Positions 61,163 to 64,000 of a stretch of DNA of 64,000 nucleotides are shown one piece after another. Location of the stretch: positions 51,387,154-51,451,153 of the forward strand of contig CM072887.1 of assembly GCA_037013685.1 (NCBI GenBank), in the 5' to 3' direction. The position numbers and the translations under genes are program-made. How positions within the stretch are numbered: the first letter of the stretch is position 1; the number at the start of each line of letters is the position of its first letter. The notes below the pieces were generated by a model, which saw nothing but the letters and a program-made list of their open reading frames with translations, was not told where the DNA came from and searched no databases. The DNA is from Acridotheres tristis (lineage: Eukaryota; Chordata; Aves; Passeriformes; Sturnidae).

Positions 61163-64000
61163 ATCTCTCTTTTTCCTGAGATTTAAACTGGTTGGGGATA
61201 TTGAGGCTGAACCCTCATAAGACTACGCTGAGAATCCTATACATTTTCTCCTGCTTTTTTATGCTTTTGTAAGTTATGCAAGAATTTTAAGTACAATGTA
61301 AAGATGTACTGTTTCCATTTGCTGCTAAATTTCTATCCAAACCTTTCCAGCTTTTTGGGAAACTCTTTCTTCATCCTACCAGTGTTATCAGATGGGATTA
61401 CAGCTGTGACAGCTCCAAAATTCGGGTTAATTAAGTATGTAATATGCCTTAGACTTCAGGCTGATTGAGTGGATATTTTGGATACCTAGTCAAAGGTATA
61501 AAAAGCCCATGTTTTCAGGCAGAATGGGTAGTCATGAAATTGCCTGCTACGAATGGGAACAAGAGCTCTTTTTAAAAGTTGCTGCTTGTGTTTCTTGAGC
61601 TGAAATGTGAAAAGCAGTGGCAACTGCTGGATGTGTAAGTCTCATCATGCTCCCAACACCATGATTCTGATTGGTGCTGTTGGTGAGGGTCTGAATATAA
61701 GAGGGTGGAATGAATCACTGTATAGAGAGGAAAAAATTGTGCACCCTTTTAAGTATAGCATGTTTATGGGATATAAAGTGTACATGCTGGCCGGTGCTCT
61801 GTGATCCTCCGGAGCAGAGCAGTGCCCCCATGGCCGCTGCTCCTCAGCTGCAGCAATTCCTCACTGCAGAGGAGGCTGCAACCTGAGCCTGCACCCTGGG
61901 CACGGCCAGGAACACGGGGCTCGTAAGGACACCGGGCACTAGCCACACCACAGGCACCACATGGTGTGAAAACAAAGGTGTAGTGCTCAAACAGGATGGT
62001 GTCTCACCTCTTCTGCCTCTGAGGCTGCTTCCCAGATGACCATAATTTCTCCTGGTTTAGCTGCCAGGGTATGTGACCTTTCATGTCAGGCATGCTGGCT
62101 GAGATATCTTCATGTGCTGATGTTTGGCACCACTAATCACCTGTTCGCAGTGTTAATCATCAGCTTCCTCATCTGCCATGGGCAGAACGAGAGTGCCTGG
62201 GCAGGGGGCAGAGCCCTGCTGGCTGCCTGTGTTTGTGTGGGGGTTGTCTTCTCAGATGACCACTCTGATACTTCCCCCAGATGAAAAGCTCCGGGGAGAT
62301 CTTGTTTCCTGCTGAGCCCCCTGTGCTAAGCCCCACTAACAACTGATCCCACGCTGCTGGATCCTAGCCACCCCTTGGATCAGTTGTCCTTCCTTCCTAG
62401 ATCCTCTTCCTTGGCTTTCTTACTGCTCCTGAGTAACCTGGCCTCGTCCTTAGGTGGTGTCTTCTGTTACAGATATCAAAATGCTTTCCAGTCCTTTTAA
62501 TTTCATTCCTTGGTTTAAATGGGAAAGCTTATCACAAGGAAGCAGGACAGCACCTAAGATAGCCAGGAGGAAACCAAAGTGCTCTCAAATACTCACCAGT
62601 GTTTGCACCATATCACAGTCCAACCTATTAAAAGCAAAAAAGACTTCCACAGTTATATCTTTCTTTATATGTTTTTCCTTAAGGTTGTCCTTTATTAATT
62701 TTGGACACTGATGCTTTTTGAGATTTAAAAAATGTAACATTGCAAAAAAGTACTTCTGAATCGATGCTGTTATGAATTTGTTTTTCACTGAATTAATTGT
62801 TTTAAAACACAGTGCTGAGTGCTCTCAATGCCTTGTGTCAATCACTGATGGATTTTTAAAAATACTTCTGCAAACAGCCTGCTCCTAGAACTTATTTCTA
62901 CCCATTGTATTAAAATTGTAACAGCAGCTAGAAAAATATTTCTGATAGGCAGAAATACCCCAAGTAGCTACCATTCAGTCCCATGTGGAGAGGTCATTTC
63001 TGAACTGTCCATGCATTGTCTTCTCAAGCTGGCACAAGGCAGATTCCTGATCCTGATCCTGTTCTTTTTCTGATACGAAAGGATTGACTTTCAAGTAGGG
63101 TCAGGGCTAGGCATAGGAAAAAGGAAAGGAGGTAGTTAGCTGGTGATGATAAAATTAATAACAGGCAGAGATAGTTCTGGTCTGTTTTGCTCCCAGCAGA
63201 TCCCAGAGAGTGAGGCTGGCTGCTGGTGCCCCTTCTGAGCCAGAAGAAACTGTGACTACAAACCATGGGCAGGGAAAGTAGGCACATAATGACAGGGCAG
63301 GAGAGGTGGTTAGTTTCTTCGTGATCCAAGGCAAAACCAGAGAGTGACACTGAGGAATTTATATCCCCCCCATACATGAACTGTACGAGCCCTACACAGT
63401 CAAGTGTATTTTTGGGCAAATGTAAAATTATGGTGGGGTCTGGAGTGTAACATTTCCTGTAGTGTCTTATGAATTGGTTCGGTAGGAGCTAGGTAGGAAG
63501 ATCACCATGGATATTCAGTTGATGCAGGTTAGGAAGATGGCCTTTTTTTCTTCTCATTGTGTTTGACCAGAATTACGTGGCTAACAGGGCGGGATGTTCT
63601 CTCTTCTGAGTTTGGAGGGTTTTTTTCTTGGTTTAGATATTAAAATATGTGACTGATTTTCACCTTGCCTTTTTGCAGTCCACATAGTGGTTTGGACTAG
63701 CAATCAACAGAGGCCATGAAATCACCTCTGTTAGTCATGTGGCAGCTCGCTCTTAGGAAACTTAAGACTTGAGTTTCTTGCAGGGCTTGATACAAGGTCG
63801 CTGCAAAGGAATATGAATTTCTTCTGTCCCTGACTTGGTTTATGGACACTCAGAAATAAAGTCTCTATCCAAAAGGAAAGTTTTATTTATCGTTTTGTTC
63901 TCTCACTGCTTTGTACAAGTGTGATAATCGGTGTAGGTGGGAAAAAGCTAGGGAGAAATGAGAATCTGTGGCTACTCCATTATTGTATGGAAGTGTAGGT

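Larger units (their letters stand above)
56829..64000 (+). other. Probable first intron (5' part) of the island gene
   Basis: It begins at the GTGAGT donor and runs at least to the window end. No second exon with a recognisable protein sequence is visible. Frames such as 62036-62284 (plus) and 63024-63419 (minus) have no domain I know. Contents include a purine-rich patch near 57148-57166, the A-rich tract at 57553-57632, a perfect 8-base inverted repeat at 58221-58251, a possible MIR-type relic near 61110-61162, and a GC-richer patch at about 61785-61965. The intron call depends on the first-exon call being right. Confidence 0.45.

Noticed and set aside
61784..61965. GC-richer patch in the presumed intron preceded by a TATA-like sequence
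   Set aside because: The ATG frame there ends after 18 codons and CpG density is modest, so I did not call an alternative promoter or exon.
63024..63419. 131-codon minus-strand frame in the presumed intron
   Set aside because: It has a hydrophobic patch but no recognisable family, and is antisense to the presumed gene. It includes a short CTGATC repeat translation.
1..64000. CRISPR arrays, tRNA or rRNA genes, bacterial or phage genes, intact endogenous retrovirus
   Set aside because: No regularly spaced repeats, no tRNA A/B-box cloverleaf or rRNA signature noticed, and no long gag/pol-like frames.

Overview
This window looks like non-coding DNA from a bird nuclear genome. Three things point that way. 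There is one clear 5'-truncated CR1 LINE copy (46681-47200, minus strand) of the kind abundant in birds. The rest is AT-rich, repeat-poor, intron/intergenic-like sequence with scattered TTTG/TTTTG tracts. A single dense CpG island (about 56075-57190) carries a typical vertebrate first exon. I see no bacterial, viral or organellar genes. Most open frames are short chance ORFs, often overlapping on both strands.

Layout. Positions 1-56000 hold no exon I can support. They contain simple T/G-rich tracts (1304-1417, 9122-9220, 29461-29518, 41305-41392), a polypyrimidine tract (22861-22968), one probable ancient MIR-type SINE relic (about 26911-26985), the CR1 copy, and several AT-rich stretches with the texture of conserved enhancers (near 7840-8100, 28430-28560, 35030-35640, 45180-45480). 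Small perfect dyads and clustered transcription-factor-like motifs occur in places; the clearest are at 13492-13542, 27321-27345 and 28451-28520.

Positions 56075-57190 are the one promoter-like region: a CpG island with Sp1-type GC boxes, G-quadruplex-capable runs, an 18-base A run on its upstream side, a 45-codon upstream ORF (56630-56767), and a probable coding first exon. That exon starts at ATG 56786 in a strong Kozak context, reads MGQTSVSTLPEPAG, and ends at a strong GTGAGT donor (GT at 56829-56830). Only 14 codons plus one base are present, which is too little for me to name the gene.

Positions 56829-64000 are then most likely the start of a long first intron. They hold an A-rich CAAA tract (57553-57632), a possible second MIR-type relic (about 61110-61162) and no recognisable second exon.

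Functionally, the window reads as a regulatory gene-poor flank followed by the promoter, first exon and proximal intron 1 of a plus-strand gene. I found no evidence for a new multi-gene system. The observations most worth checking are the identity of the first exon, its uORF, and the candidate regulatory elements upstream.
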